A DNA stretch of 18,368 nucleotides. Source: UBA8438 sp963934795. GTDB taxonomy: Bacteria > Acidobacteriota > Vicinamibacteria > Vicinamibacterales > UBA8438. This document shows, piece after piece, positions 7,808 to 14,450 of this stretch (positions are counted from its first letter, which is position 1; each line of letters begins with the position of its first letter). Below the pieces are notes generated by a model. The model was not told the DNA's origin and ran no database searches. It saw only the letters and a program-made list of their open reading frames with translations. The translations under genes were made by a program, and so were the position numbers. The stretch is from positions 1 to 18,368 of the forward strand of contig CAWWAF010000077.1 of the NCBI GenBank assembly GCA_963934795.1. The letters are read 5' to 3'.

Positions 7808-7912
7808 CGTCGCCGTTACTACATTCCTCTCTGATTTGGGCTGAGACTCGGCGCACCAGCCGGGCAACACACAGCCTCCCAGACCTTCAACTCCCTAGCC
7901 GGATCTCCTTTT

Positions 7913-9478
7913 ATGCCAACGAGCCAAAAGCGTACATCAGCGCGCCCGCCCGCCGAGACAGCCGTCGCCACCGCGGAGGCGACGACCCCTGACGCGAAGC
8001 CGGCGCCGGAGGCGGATGCGTCAGCCGCTGTGAAGGCTGATCCTCCAACGCCGAAAGCTGATCCACCCGCGCCGAAGGCTGACCCCCCACCGCCGAAGGC
8101 TGAAGCGTCGAAGGCGGAAGCACCAAAGGCTGAAGCGCGGCCGGCGGAGCAGTCCGTCGCCCCAGCGGAGCCCCCTCCTCCCGCGCCGAAGTCCAAGTCG
8201 CATCGGCGTGGTTCCGGTGGCGGGCTCAACATTGGCGAACTCAAGGACATGAACATCGCGAAGCTGACGCAGATCGCCAAGGACCTCACCGTGGCGGGAG
8301 CGACAGGCATGCGCAAGCAGGAGCTGATTTTTCAAATCCTGAAAGCGCAGACGGAGCAGAGCGGGTTTATTTTTTCGGAGGGCGTGCTCGAAGTGCTGCC
8401 GGACGGCTTCGGATTCCTCCGCGCCCCCGACTACAACTACCTCCCGGGGCCGGATGACATCTATGTCTCGCCCTCGCAGATTCGCAAATTTGACCTACAG
8501 ACCGGCGACACCGTGTCGGGACAGATTCGCCCTCCAAAAGAAGGGGAGCGGTACTTTGCCCTGATCAAGGTGGAGGCGGTCAACTTCGAGTCTCCGGAAC
8601 AGGCTCGAGACAAGATTTTCTTTGAGAACCTGACCCCGCTCTATCCAGAAGAGCCGGTGAGTCTGGAAACGTCGCCGGCCAACCTGTCGGGTCGCGTCAT
8701 GGATTTGATGACCCCGATCGGCAAAGGACAGCGCGGGCTGATCGTGGCTGCGCCGCGGACCGGCAAGACCATGCTGTTGCAGTCCATCGCCCAGTCCATC
8801 GCCGCGAATCACCCCGATGTCTATCTCATCGTGCTGTTGATCGACGAGCGACCGGAAGAGGTCACCGACATGCAACGGTCCGTCGACGGGGAGGTCATTT
8901 CATCGACCTTCGACGAGCCGGCTCAGCGACACGTGCAGGTCGCCGAGATGGTGATCGAGAAGGCGAAGCGACTGGTTGAACACAAGAAAGACGTCTTCAT
9001 CCTGCTTGACTCCGTCACACGTTTGGCGCGTGCCTACAACACCGTCATTCCGCCGTCCGGCAAGGTGCTGTCCGGCGGTCTCGACTCGAACGCGCTGCAG
9101 AAGCCGAAGCGATTCTTTGGCGCGGCGCGCAACATCGAAGAGGGCGGCTCGCTGACCATCATGGCGACCGCGCTGGTCGACACCGGGTCACGCATGGACG
9201 ACGTGATCTTCGAAGAATTCAAGGGCACCGGCAACATGGAGATTCACCTGGATCGCAAGCTGGTCGACAAGCGCGTCTTTCCAGCCATCGACATCCAGAA
9301 GAGCGGCACGCGCAAGGAGGAACTCCTCATCGGACCTGAGGATCTGAACCGCGTCTGGGTCCTGCGCAAGGTACTGAACCCGCTGTCGGCCGTCGAAGCG
9401 ATGGAATTGCTCCTCGACAAGATGAGCAGGACCAAGTCGAACCAGGCCTTCCTCGCCTCGATGCAAAAGATGGGCTAG
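7913..9478 (+). CDS. rho: Transcription termination factor Rho with a long disordered N-terminal extension
   Basis: Rho is a hexameric RNA-dependent ATPase/translocase that ends transcription at C-rich unstructured RNA. The product has 521 residues, against about 420 in E. coli Rho. Residues 1-104 are an Ala/Pro/Lys/Glu-rich low-complexity extension with tandem KADPPxP units. After that comes the normal Rho: helical N-terminal domain (LNIGELKDMNIAKLTQIAKDL, from 105), cold-shock RNA-binding domain with the RNP1-like DGFGFLR (164-170), Walker A AAPRTGKT (279-286), Walker B VFILLDS (361-367), Q-loop region (about 388-407) and R-loop region (about 420-430). The P-loop has Arg-Thr where E. coli has Lys-Ala (K181/A182, at the bicyclomycin site). 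The CDGSH gene follows 6 nt after the stop. Confidence 0.97.
   Translation: MPTSQKRTSARPPAETAVATAEATTPDAKPAPEADASAAVKADPPTPKADPPAPKADPPPPKAEASKAEAPKAEARPAEQSVAPAEPPPPAPKSKSHRRGSGGGLNIGELKDMNIAKLTQIAKDLTVAGATGMRKQELIFQILKAQTEQSGFIFSEGVLEVLPDGFGFLRAPDYNYLPGPDDIYVSPSQIRKFDLQTGDTVSGQIRPPKEGERYFALIKVEAVNFESPEQARDKIFFENLTPLYPEEPVSLETSPANLSGRVMDLMTPIGKGQRGLIVAAPRTGKTMLLQSIAQSIAANHPDVYLIVLLIDERPEEVTDMQRSVDGEVISSTFDEPAQRHVQVAEMVIEKAKRLVEHKKDVFILLDSVTRLARAYNTVIPPSGKVLSGGLDSNALQKPKRFFGAARNIEEGGSLTIMATALVDTGSRMDDVIFEEFKGTGNMEIHLDRKLVDKRVFPAIDIQKSGTRKEELLIGPEDLNRVWVLRKVLNPLSAVEAMELLLDKMSRTKSNQAFLASMQKMG
8033..8137 (+). repeat. Degenerate tandem repeat in rho coding for KADPPxP / KAEAx units
   Basis: Three 21-nt units start at 8033, 8054 and 8075, each beginning AAGGCTGA or AAAGCTGA and encoding KADPPTP, KADPPAP and KADPPPP. 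They are followed by two 15-nt units (8096, 8111) and a 12-nt remnant (8126) encoding KAEAS, KAEAP and KAEA. The reading frame is kept throughout, which fits unit-by-unit slippage expansion within a disordered region. Confidence 0.8.
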
Positions 9479-9484
9479 CGCCGA

Positions 9485-9691
9485 ATGACGGTCATCAAAG
9501 TGCGCAAGAACGGCCCTCTGCTGATCACCGGCGATGACGTCACGCTGGTAGACGCGCAAGGTAACGCATACCCCGTCCACGAGCCCACCATGGCGCTATG
9601 CCGGTGCGGCTCGTCGGCAAACAAGCCGTTCTGCGACGGCGCGCACAATGGCGCCGGGTTCGTCGCTTCCGCCACCGCGCCGGCGGACTAA
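9485..9691 (+). CDS. CDGSH-type iron-sulfur protein
   Basis: The 68-residue protein carries one CDGSH signature, CRCGSSANKPFCDGAH, giving the three Cys and one His that bind a 2Fe-2S cluster. The preceding segment (KVRKNGPLLITGDDVTLVDAQGNAYPV) matches the beta strands of small bacterial CDGSH or MitoNEET-like proteins. The expected role is electron or Fe-S cluster transfer, but the partner is unknown. It begins 6 nt after the rho stop and is probably read from the same transcript. It ends 37 nt before the convergent clpB stop, and I saw no clear terminator hairpin in that gap. Confidence 0.9.
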   Translation: MTVIKVRKNGPLLITGDDVTLVDAQGNAYPVHEPTMALCRCGSSANKPFCDGAHNGAGFVASATAPAD

Positions 9692-9728
9692 CCACCCCTC
9701 GCCGAACTGTCCTTCTGCCGATGCCTCG

Positions 9729-12335
9729 CTAGGCTGGCACCGGCTGTTCGACCTCGAACGTCAGTTCGTCACCCTTCGCGTCTACGGCGACGTGACCGCC
9801 TTCAGGCAGCTCCCCACCCAGCATGCGTGTCGCTAGCTGGTCCAGAACGAACCGCTGCAACGTGCGTTTGAGCGGCCTCGCCCCGTACGCCGGGTCGAAG
9901 CCGCGCTCCGCCAACAGATCGACCGCCGCATCAGAGAGCTTGATCGCCACGTGCCGATCCGCCAGGCGTGCCGTCAGCAGCCGCATCTGAATCTCGATGA
10001 TGCGCCGAATGTGGGTGCGTCCCAGCGCGTGGAAAAAAATGATGTCGTCGATCCGATTCAAGAACTCCGGTTTGAAGTGCGCCCGGAGTGCCTCGGTGAC
10101 CTGCTGGCGGACGGTCTCGCTCAAGTCTCGACCGGTGCTGTCCGCCTGCTCGGCAATGAACTGACTGCCCAGGTTCGAGGTCATGATGATGACCGTGTGT
10201 TTAAAATCAACCGTGCGCCCCTTCCCATCGGTCAACTGGCCATCGTCGAGCACCTGGAGCATGAGGTTCAGCACATCCGAGTGTGCCTTCTCCACCTCGT
10301 CGAACAACACGACCGCATACGGCCGGCGCCTGACCACCTCGGTCAACTGTCCGGCCTCCTCATATCCCACGTAGCCGGGCGGGGCACCGACCAAGCGCGA
10401 TACCGAGTGTTTCTCCTGGTACTCGGTCATGTCGATCCGCACCATCGCGCGGTCATCGTCAAACAAAAACGCCGCGAGCGCGCGAGCCAGTTCCGTTTTG
10501 CCCACGCCGGTCGGGCCGAGAAAGATAAAACTGCCCAACGGCCGAGCGGGGTCCTGCAGACCGGCACGGGCTCGCCGGATCGCATTCGACGCCGAGGCTA
10601 TTGCCTCCTCCTGGCCGACGACGCGCTCATGCAACCGCTCCTCCATCTTGAGGAGTTTCTCGATCTCCCCCTCGACGAGTCTCGAGACAGGAATACGAGT
10701 CCAGCGGCTCACGACTTCCGCAATGTCCTCCTCGTCTACCTGTTCCTTGAGCATCCGCCCCGCGTCGCCCGGTAGCGGCTCAGACTCGGCCTCCGCTCGT
10801 CGTTCCAGATCCGGAAGCCGGCCATACTGCAACTCTGACGCGGTCGCGTAGTCGCCTTCGCGTTGAGCACGTTCGATGGCGAGACGCACCTGCTCCAGTT
10901 CCTCGGTTACGCGCCGAGCGTCCTGGATCGCCGTCTTTTCCTCTTGCCACTGCGCCTGGAGCCGGGTGCGCGACTCCTTCAGATCCGCCACTTCGCGGTC
11001 CAGCCGACCGAGCCGATCCACAGACGCCGTGTCCTTCTCTTTTCGAAGCGCCTCGCGCTCGATCTCAAGCTGCATGATCCGGCGCTCCGCCTCGTCCAAC
11101 TCTACCGGCAGCGAGTCGATTTCGGTCCGCAGCTTCGCTGCCGCCTCGTCAATCAGGTCTATGGCCTTGTCCGGCAGAAACCGGTCGGCGATGTATCGGT
11201 CGGAGAGTACCGCCGCGGCCACAAGCGCGGAGTCCCTGAACTTCACGCCGTGATGGACCTCGTAGCGCTCCCGCAGTCCTCGGAGCACGCTGATCGTGTC
11301 CTCCACGGTCGGTTCAGGCACCACCACAGGCTGAAACCGACGCTCGAGGGCCGCGTCCTTTTCAATGTGTTTTCGGTATTCGTCCAGGGTCGTGGCGCCG
11401 ATGGTGTGCAATTCCCCGCGAGCCAGCATCGGCTTGAGCAAATTGGACGCGTCCATGGCGCCCTCGGCCGCTCCGGCACCGACCACCGTGTGCAGTTCAT
11501 CGATAAAGAGGACGATCTGGCCCGATGAATCCGCAATCTCCTGGAGCACCGCCTTGAGGCGCTCCTCGAACTCGCCACGATATTTCGCCCCCGCCACCAG
11601 CGCACCAAGGTCCAGACCGATAATCCGCTTGTCCTTGATTCCCTCGGGCACGTCGCCTCGCGCAATGCGCCGCGCCAGGCCCTCCACAATCGCAGTTTTC
11701 CCGACCCCCGGTTCACCGATGAGCACCGGATTGTTCTTGGTGCGTCGCGACAACACCTGCACCACCCGACGAATCTCCTCGTCGCGACCGATGACGGGAT
11801 CCAGCTTGTCCTGCGTCGCCATCTCGGTGAGATCGCGACCGTATCGCTTCAACGCCTCGTATTTGCCTTCGGGGTGCTGATCAGTCACTCGTTGACTACC
11901 TCGAATGTCCGACAACGCGTCGAAGACGCCGTCTGTCTTCACCCCGCACTGGGTGAGGAGCCGCGCGCTTGGCGCGCCGTCCCCTTCGAGCGTCAGGGCG
12001 AGCAACAAGTGCTCGGTGCTGGTGAAATCGTCCTTGAGCCGCTTCGCCTCGTCTTCGGCGACACTGGCGACGGCGCGTAGTCGAGGCGAGAGGCCCGGCT
12101 CAGCGCCCCCGTGGGCCTGCGGACGGGCCTCGAGTGCAGCATCGATCTCCGCAAGGAGCCGAGTCGGATCGGCCCCGAGGTGGCGCAGCACACTCGGCAC
12201 CACGCCGTCTGCCTGACCGACGAGCACGTGCAGCACATGCTCGGGGTCGATCTGTGGATGATGCGACCGTTCCGCGAGTTGCTGGGCTCCGAGGACCGCT
12301 TCCTGCGCCTTCTCGGTATAGCGTTTCAAATTCAT
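9729..12335 (-). CDS. clpB: ATP-dependent disaggregase ClpB
   Basis: ClpB is a hexameric AAA+ chaperone that works with DnaK/DnaJ to pull proteins out of aggregates in the cytoplasm. The 868-residue product has a Clp-N domain (1-145), Walker A1 GEPGVGKT (207-214), Walker B1 IVLFIDE (274-280) and pore loop KYRGEFE (251-257). The long coiled-coil middle domain (about 405-525) distinguishes ClpB from ClpA and ClpC. Walker A2 GPTGVGKT (607-614), Walker B2 VVLFDE (675-680) and pore loop GYVG (654-657) follow. The start is the ATG at 12335 with a good AGGAG at 12341-12345. It is the last gene of the hspR-dnaJ-clpB operon, 17 nt after the dnaJ stop. Confidence 0.97.
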   Translation of the reverse strand: MNLKRYTEKAQEAVLGAQQLAERSHHPQIDPEHVLHVLVGQADGVVPSVLRHLGADPTRLLAEIDAALEARPQAHGGAEPGLSPRLRAVASVAEDEAKRLKDDFTSTEHLLLALTLEGDGAPSARLLTQCGVKTDGVFDALSDIRGSQRVTDQHPEGKYEALKRYGRDLTEMATQDKLDPVIGRDEEIRRVVQVLSRRTKNNPVLIGEPGVGKTAIVEGLARRIARGDVPEGIKDKRIIGLDLGALVAGAKYRGEFEERLKAVLQEIADSSGQIVLFIDELHTVVGAGAAEGAMDASNLLKPMLARGELHTIGATTLDEYRKHIEKDAALERRFQPVVVPEPTVEDTISVLRGLRERYEVHHGVKFRDSALVAAAVLSDRYIADRFLPDKAIDLIDEAAAKLRTEIDSLPVELDEAERRIMQLEIEREALRKEKDTASVDRLGRLDREVADLKESRTRLQAQWQEEKTAIQDARRVTEELEQVRLAIERAQREGDYATASELQYGRLPDLERRAEAESEPLPGDAGRMLKEQVDEEDIAEVVSRWTRIPVSRLVEGEIEKLLKMEERLHERVVGQEEAIASASNAIRRARAGLQDPARPLGSFIFLGPTGVGKTELARALAAFLFDDDRAMVRIDMTEYQEKHSVSRLVGAPPGYVGYEEAGQLTEVVRRRPYAVVLFDEVEKAHSDVLNLMLQVLDDGQLTDGKGRTVDFKHTVIIMTSNLGSQFIAEQADSTGRDLSETVRQQVTEALRAHFKPEFLNRIDDIIFFHALGRTHIRRIIEIQMRLLTARLADRHVAIKLSDAAVDLLAERGFDPAYGARPLKRTLQRFVLDQLATRMLGGELPEGGHVAVDAKGDELTFEVEQPVPA

Positions 12336-12352
12336 TGGTGCTCCTTCCAGGG

Positions 12353-13342
12353 TCAGTCCTTCGCGGACGTGTCCGCCTCCTCCTCGATGGCCACCAGGGC
12401 CTCATAGTGGTCTCGTTGCGCCGCCGTCAAACTGTCCGGAATTCGGACGGCCACGGTCGCATAGAGCTCGCCCGTCTTGCTCGAACGCCCAGGTGTAGGC
12501 AGACCGTGCCCCTTGAGCCGAAAGACCTGTCCGCCTTGTGTCCCGCACGGAATCTTCAGCCCCAACGGCGCGCCGCTCAGGCGTGGCACCGACGCACGCC
12601 CACCAAGCACCGCCACGGTCACGCCAATCGACACGTCCACGTGCAGGTCGGCGCCTCGGCGTGTAAATGTCGGATGCGACGATTGGCGCACCTTGAGAAA
12701 CAGGTCGCCTGCCGGTCCGCCGCCAGCCCCCGGCTCACCACGGCCCGCCACGCGAACCCGCGAGCCGCCCGACACGCCCGCCGGAATCTTGACGTCCACA
12801 TGTGACGCGCCGTCGGCGCCGTCCAGACTCAAACGACGCTCCGCGCCGTCCGCGATCTCTTCCAGCGTGAGCGTGATCGGGTGCTCGATATCCCGACCGC
12901 GGCGTACCGCCTGACGCCGTGGGCCACCTGGCCCGCCGCCCCCGGTAAAGAACGTGTTGAAGAAGTCAGAAAACGGGGCGCCGCCGCCGAAAATGTCCGC
13001 CGCCTCTTCGGGGGTCATCGTGCGGGTGCCACCGCCGGGGCCACCCCCGGACCAGTTCCCCCCAAACGGCGACCCGCCCCCGAACGGGGAACTCCCGCCA
13101 GCGCCAGCCTGCTCGTACTGACGCCAGTTCGCGCCCAGTTCGTCGTACTTTCGTCGCTTCTCCGGGTCGCCCAATACCTCATTCGCCTCATTCGCCTCTT
13201 TGAAGCGCCGTTCGGCGGCGAGGTCACCGGGATTCACGTCCGGATGATGGGTACGGGCCAGCTTGCGGAACGCCCGCTTGATGTCGGGTTGACTCGCGCT
13301 CTTGGAGACGCCGAGTGCCTCGTAGTAGTCCTTGAAGTCCAT
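12353..13342 (-). CDS. CbpA-type DnaJ co-chaperone (no zinc finger)
   Basis: This is a J-domain protein that stimulates DnaK ATPase and delivers substrates. The 329-residue product has a J domain (about 5-70) with the catalytic HPD at 33-35. A Gly/Phe/Ser-rich linker follows (about 78-145, with SPFGGGSPFGG and FFNTFFTGGGGPGG), then two beta-sandwich C-terminal substrate-binding domains. No CxxCxGxG zinc-finger repeats are present, which places it with CbpA/DnaJ2 rather than canonical DnaJ. It lies between hspR (62-nt gap) and clpB (17-nt gap). No dnaK or grpE is in the window, so its Hsp70 partner must be encoded elsewhere. Curved-DNA binding by E. coli CbpA should not be assumed here. Confidence 0.92.
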   Translation of the reverse strand: MDFKDYYEALGVSKSASQPDIKRAFRKLARTHHPDVNPGDLAAERRFKEANEANEVLGDPEKRRKYDELGANWRQYEQAGAGGSSPFGGGSPFGGNWSGGGPGGGTRTMTPEEAADIFGGGAPFSDFFNTFFTGGGGPGGPRRQAVRRGRDIEHPITLTLEEIADGAERRLSLDGADGASHVDVKIPAGVSGGSRVRVAGRGEPGAGGGPAGDLFLKVRQSSHPTFTRRGADLHVDVSIGVTVAVLGGRASVPRLSGAPLGLKIPCGTQGGQVFRLKGHGLPTPGRSSKTGELYATVAVRIPDSLTAAQRDHYEALVAIEEEADTSAKD

Positions 13343-13404
13343 ACGGTCCCTATGTCACCCCTGTGCGCCAGCGCGGCCCGACCACACGCCAGCGACGACT
13401 GTCA

Positions 13405-13743
13405 TCAGATACCCAGTAGCTGTGCAATCTGATTGACCTCTCGCCCCAATTGGCGGCGCCCCTCTCGTCGGTCCAGTACCTCGTCACTCATCAATGGGCG
13501 TATGCGGTCAACGACGTCGGCAATCGATAGCAGCTGTTGCACTCCAGCCAGGTTGATGCCCAGGTCGTCTACGAGGTGCTTGATGAGCTGCAGCCGCTCG
13601 ATCTCTTCGCGCGAATACACACGCATGCTCCCGACAGTCCGAGACGGTTGCACAAGGCCGAGACGTTCGTATTTTCGGAGCGTCTGGGGGTGCATCCCCA
13701 GCGTACGCGCCGCCACACTGATAAAGAGAATTTCTGGCGCCAC
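13405..13743 (-). CDS. hspR: MerR-family heat-shock repressor HspR
   Basis: The 112-residue DNA-binding protein starts with a winged helix-turn-helix (FISVAARTLGMHPQTLRKYERLGLVQPSRT), followed by SMRVYSREEIERLQLIKHLVDDLGINLAGVQQLL. This is the HspR pattern, and HspR represses chaperone genes with DnaK as co-repressor in actinomycetes. A short hydrophilic C-terminal helix follows. The start is a GTG at 13743 with GGAG about 9 nt upstream. It is the first gene of the operon with dnaJ and clpB and has a near-consensus promoter carrying a palindromic operator. The arrangement predicts autorepression that is lifted when chaperones are occupied by unfolded protein. Confidence 0.92.
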   Translation of the reverse strand: MAPEILFISVAARTLGMHPQTLRKYERLGLVQPSRTVGSMRVYSREEIERLQLIKHLVDDLGINLAGVQQLLSIADVVDRIRPLMSDEVLDRREGRRQLGREVNQIAQLLGI

Positions 13744-13776
13744 TCGGTCTCACTCCTCTCAACTTGCGTCGACATG

Positions 13777-13805
13777 AGTATACACATTGATACGCGGCGT
13801 ATCAA
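13777..13805 (-). promoter_or_regulatory. Sigma-70-type promoter of the hspR-dnaJ-clpB operon
   Basis: On the minus strand the -35 is TTGATA (13805-13800), the spacer is 17 nt and the -10 is TATACT (13782-13777). The predicted start is near 13770, leaving a leader of about 27 nt that contains the hspR Shine-Dalgarno. The -35 element lies inside the 13784-13808 palindrome, so a bound repressor would block RNA polymerase directly. Confidence 0.75.
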
Positions 13806-13808
13806 TGT
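13784..13808. promoter_or_regulatory. Perfect inverted repeat, probable HspR operator (HAIR-like)
   Basis: Two perfectly matching 11-nt arms (ACATTGATACG and CGTATCAATGT) are separated by 3 nt and overlap the -35 and most of the spacer of the hspR promoter. Classical HAIR is CTTGAGT-N7-ACTCAAG. This site differs in the outer and inner bases but keeps TTGA and TCAA exactly 11 nt apart (13787-13790 and 13802-13805), as in HAIR. Assignment to HspR is inferred from position and geometry. Confidence 0.7.
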
Positions 13809-13926
13809 TACAAACACGTGTGCGCAGCCGCTGATGGCCTCACCGACCCCAGTTTCAAGGGAAACACCGTGACTGGCACCGCTGTGCTACGCTGGAGTCT
13901 CGAGTGGAACCAACAAGGAGCGACCT

Positions 13927-14361
13927 GTGTATCCAGAGTTCATGATTGCCCCCATGCGGGAAGAGCTAACACGCTTCGGCGTGCAGGAATTGAAAACGGC
14001 CGGAGAAGTGGACACCGCGGTCACCGAAACACCCGGCACCACGATGGTGGTGGTGAATTCGGTGTGTGGCTGCGCCGCCGGAAAAGCGCGTCCCGGCATC
14101 GCGATCGCCCTCAAGCACGGGACGAAACCGGACCACGTGACCAGCGTATTCGCGGGAGCCGACACCGAGGCGACTCAGCGAGCGCGAGGCTACTTCACCG
14201 GGTATCCACCGTCGTCGCCAGCGATTGCGCTGCTGAAGGACGGCAAGCTGGTCTACATGATGGAGCGCCATCAGATCGAGAACCAGGAAGCGGGCTCGAT
14301 CGCGGCGCAGTTGACGGCGGCGTTCGACAAGCACTGCGCCACCGAGGCCGTTGCCGGCTAG
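13927..14361 (+). CDS. Bacilliredoxin BrxA/BrxB family (YphP/YqiW)
   Basis: The 144-residue thioredoxin-fold protein is expected to remove bacillithiol from S-bacillithiolated proteins or act as a disulfide isomerase. The family active site Cys-Gly-Cys is present in NSVCGCAAGKARPG (C47-G48-C49). The opening MYPEFMIAPMREELTRFGVQEL and the GYPPSSPAIALLKDGKLVYMMERHQIEN block are also typical. The start is a GTG at 13927 with AGGAG about 7 nt upstream. It is divergent from hspR across 183 nt that hold the HAIR-like palindrome. Bacillithiol synthesis genes are known in Acidobacteriota, which fits the suggested host, but none are in this window. Confidence 0.93.
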   Translation: MYPEFMIAPMREELTRFGVQELKTAGEVDTAVTETPGTTMVVVNSVCGCAAGKARPGIAIALKHGTKPDHVTSVFAGADTEATQRARGYFTGYPPSSPAIALLKDGKLVYMMERHQIENQEAGSIAAQLTAAFDKHCATEAVAG

Positions 14362-14377
14362 CACGTCGATTACACCT

Positions 14378-14450
14378 GGGGGGGGGCGGGCGCGGCTTGC
14401 GCGCCGACCCGTCCCACCCCGTGCCATCGAGGCGGTGCTTACACCGCCTC
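14378..14450. terminator. Possible bidirectional termination zone between brx and hemH
   Basis: A run of nine G (14378-14386) precedes a GGCGCG/CGCGCC hairpin with a 5-nt loop at about 14390-14406. After that comes a perfect 9-bp hairpin, GAGGCGGTG/CACCGCCTC with loop CTTA (14429-14450), whose loop holds most of the hemH stop codon. No T-tract follows on either strand, so this is not a classical intrinsic terminator. It could halt convergent transcripts or act with Rho. Confidence 0.4.

Noticed and set aside
9951..10775. Open frame of 274 codons antisense to clpB
   Set aside because: It is a mirror of the conserved ClpB coding sequence, with no promoter or ribosome site and no protein family resemblance.
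13744..13926. CIRCE element (TTAGCACTC-N9-GAGTGCTAA) near the heat-shock operon
   Set aside because: No such half-sites are present. The only palindrome is the TTGA-N11-TCAA one.
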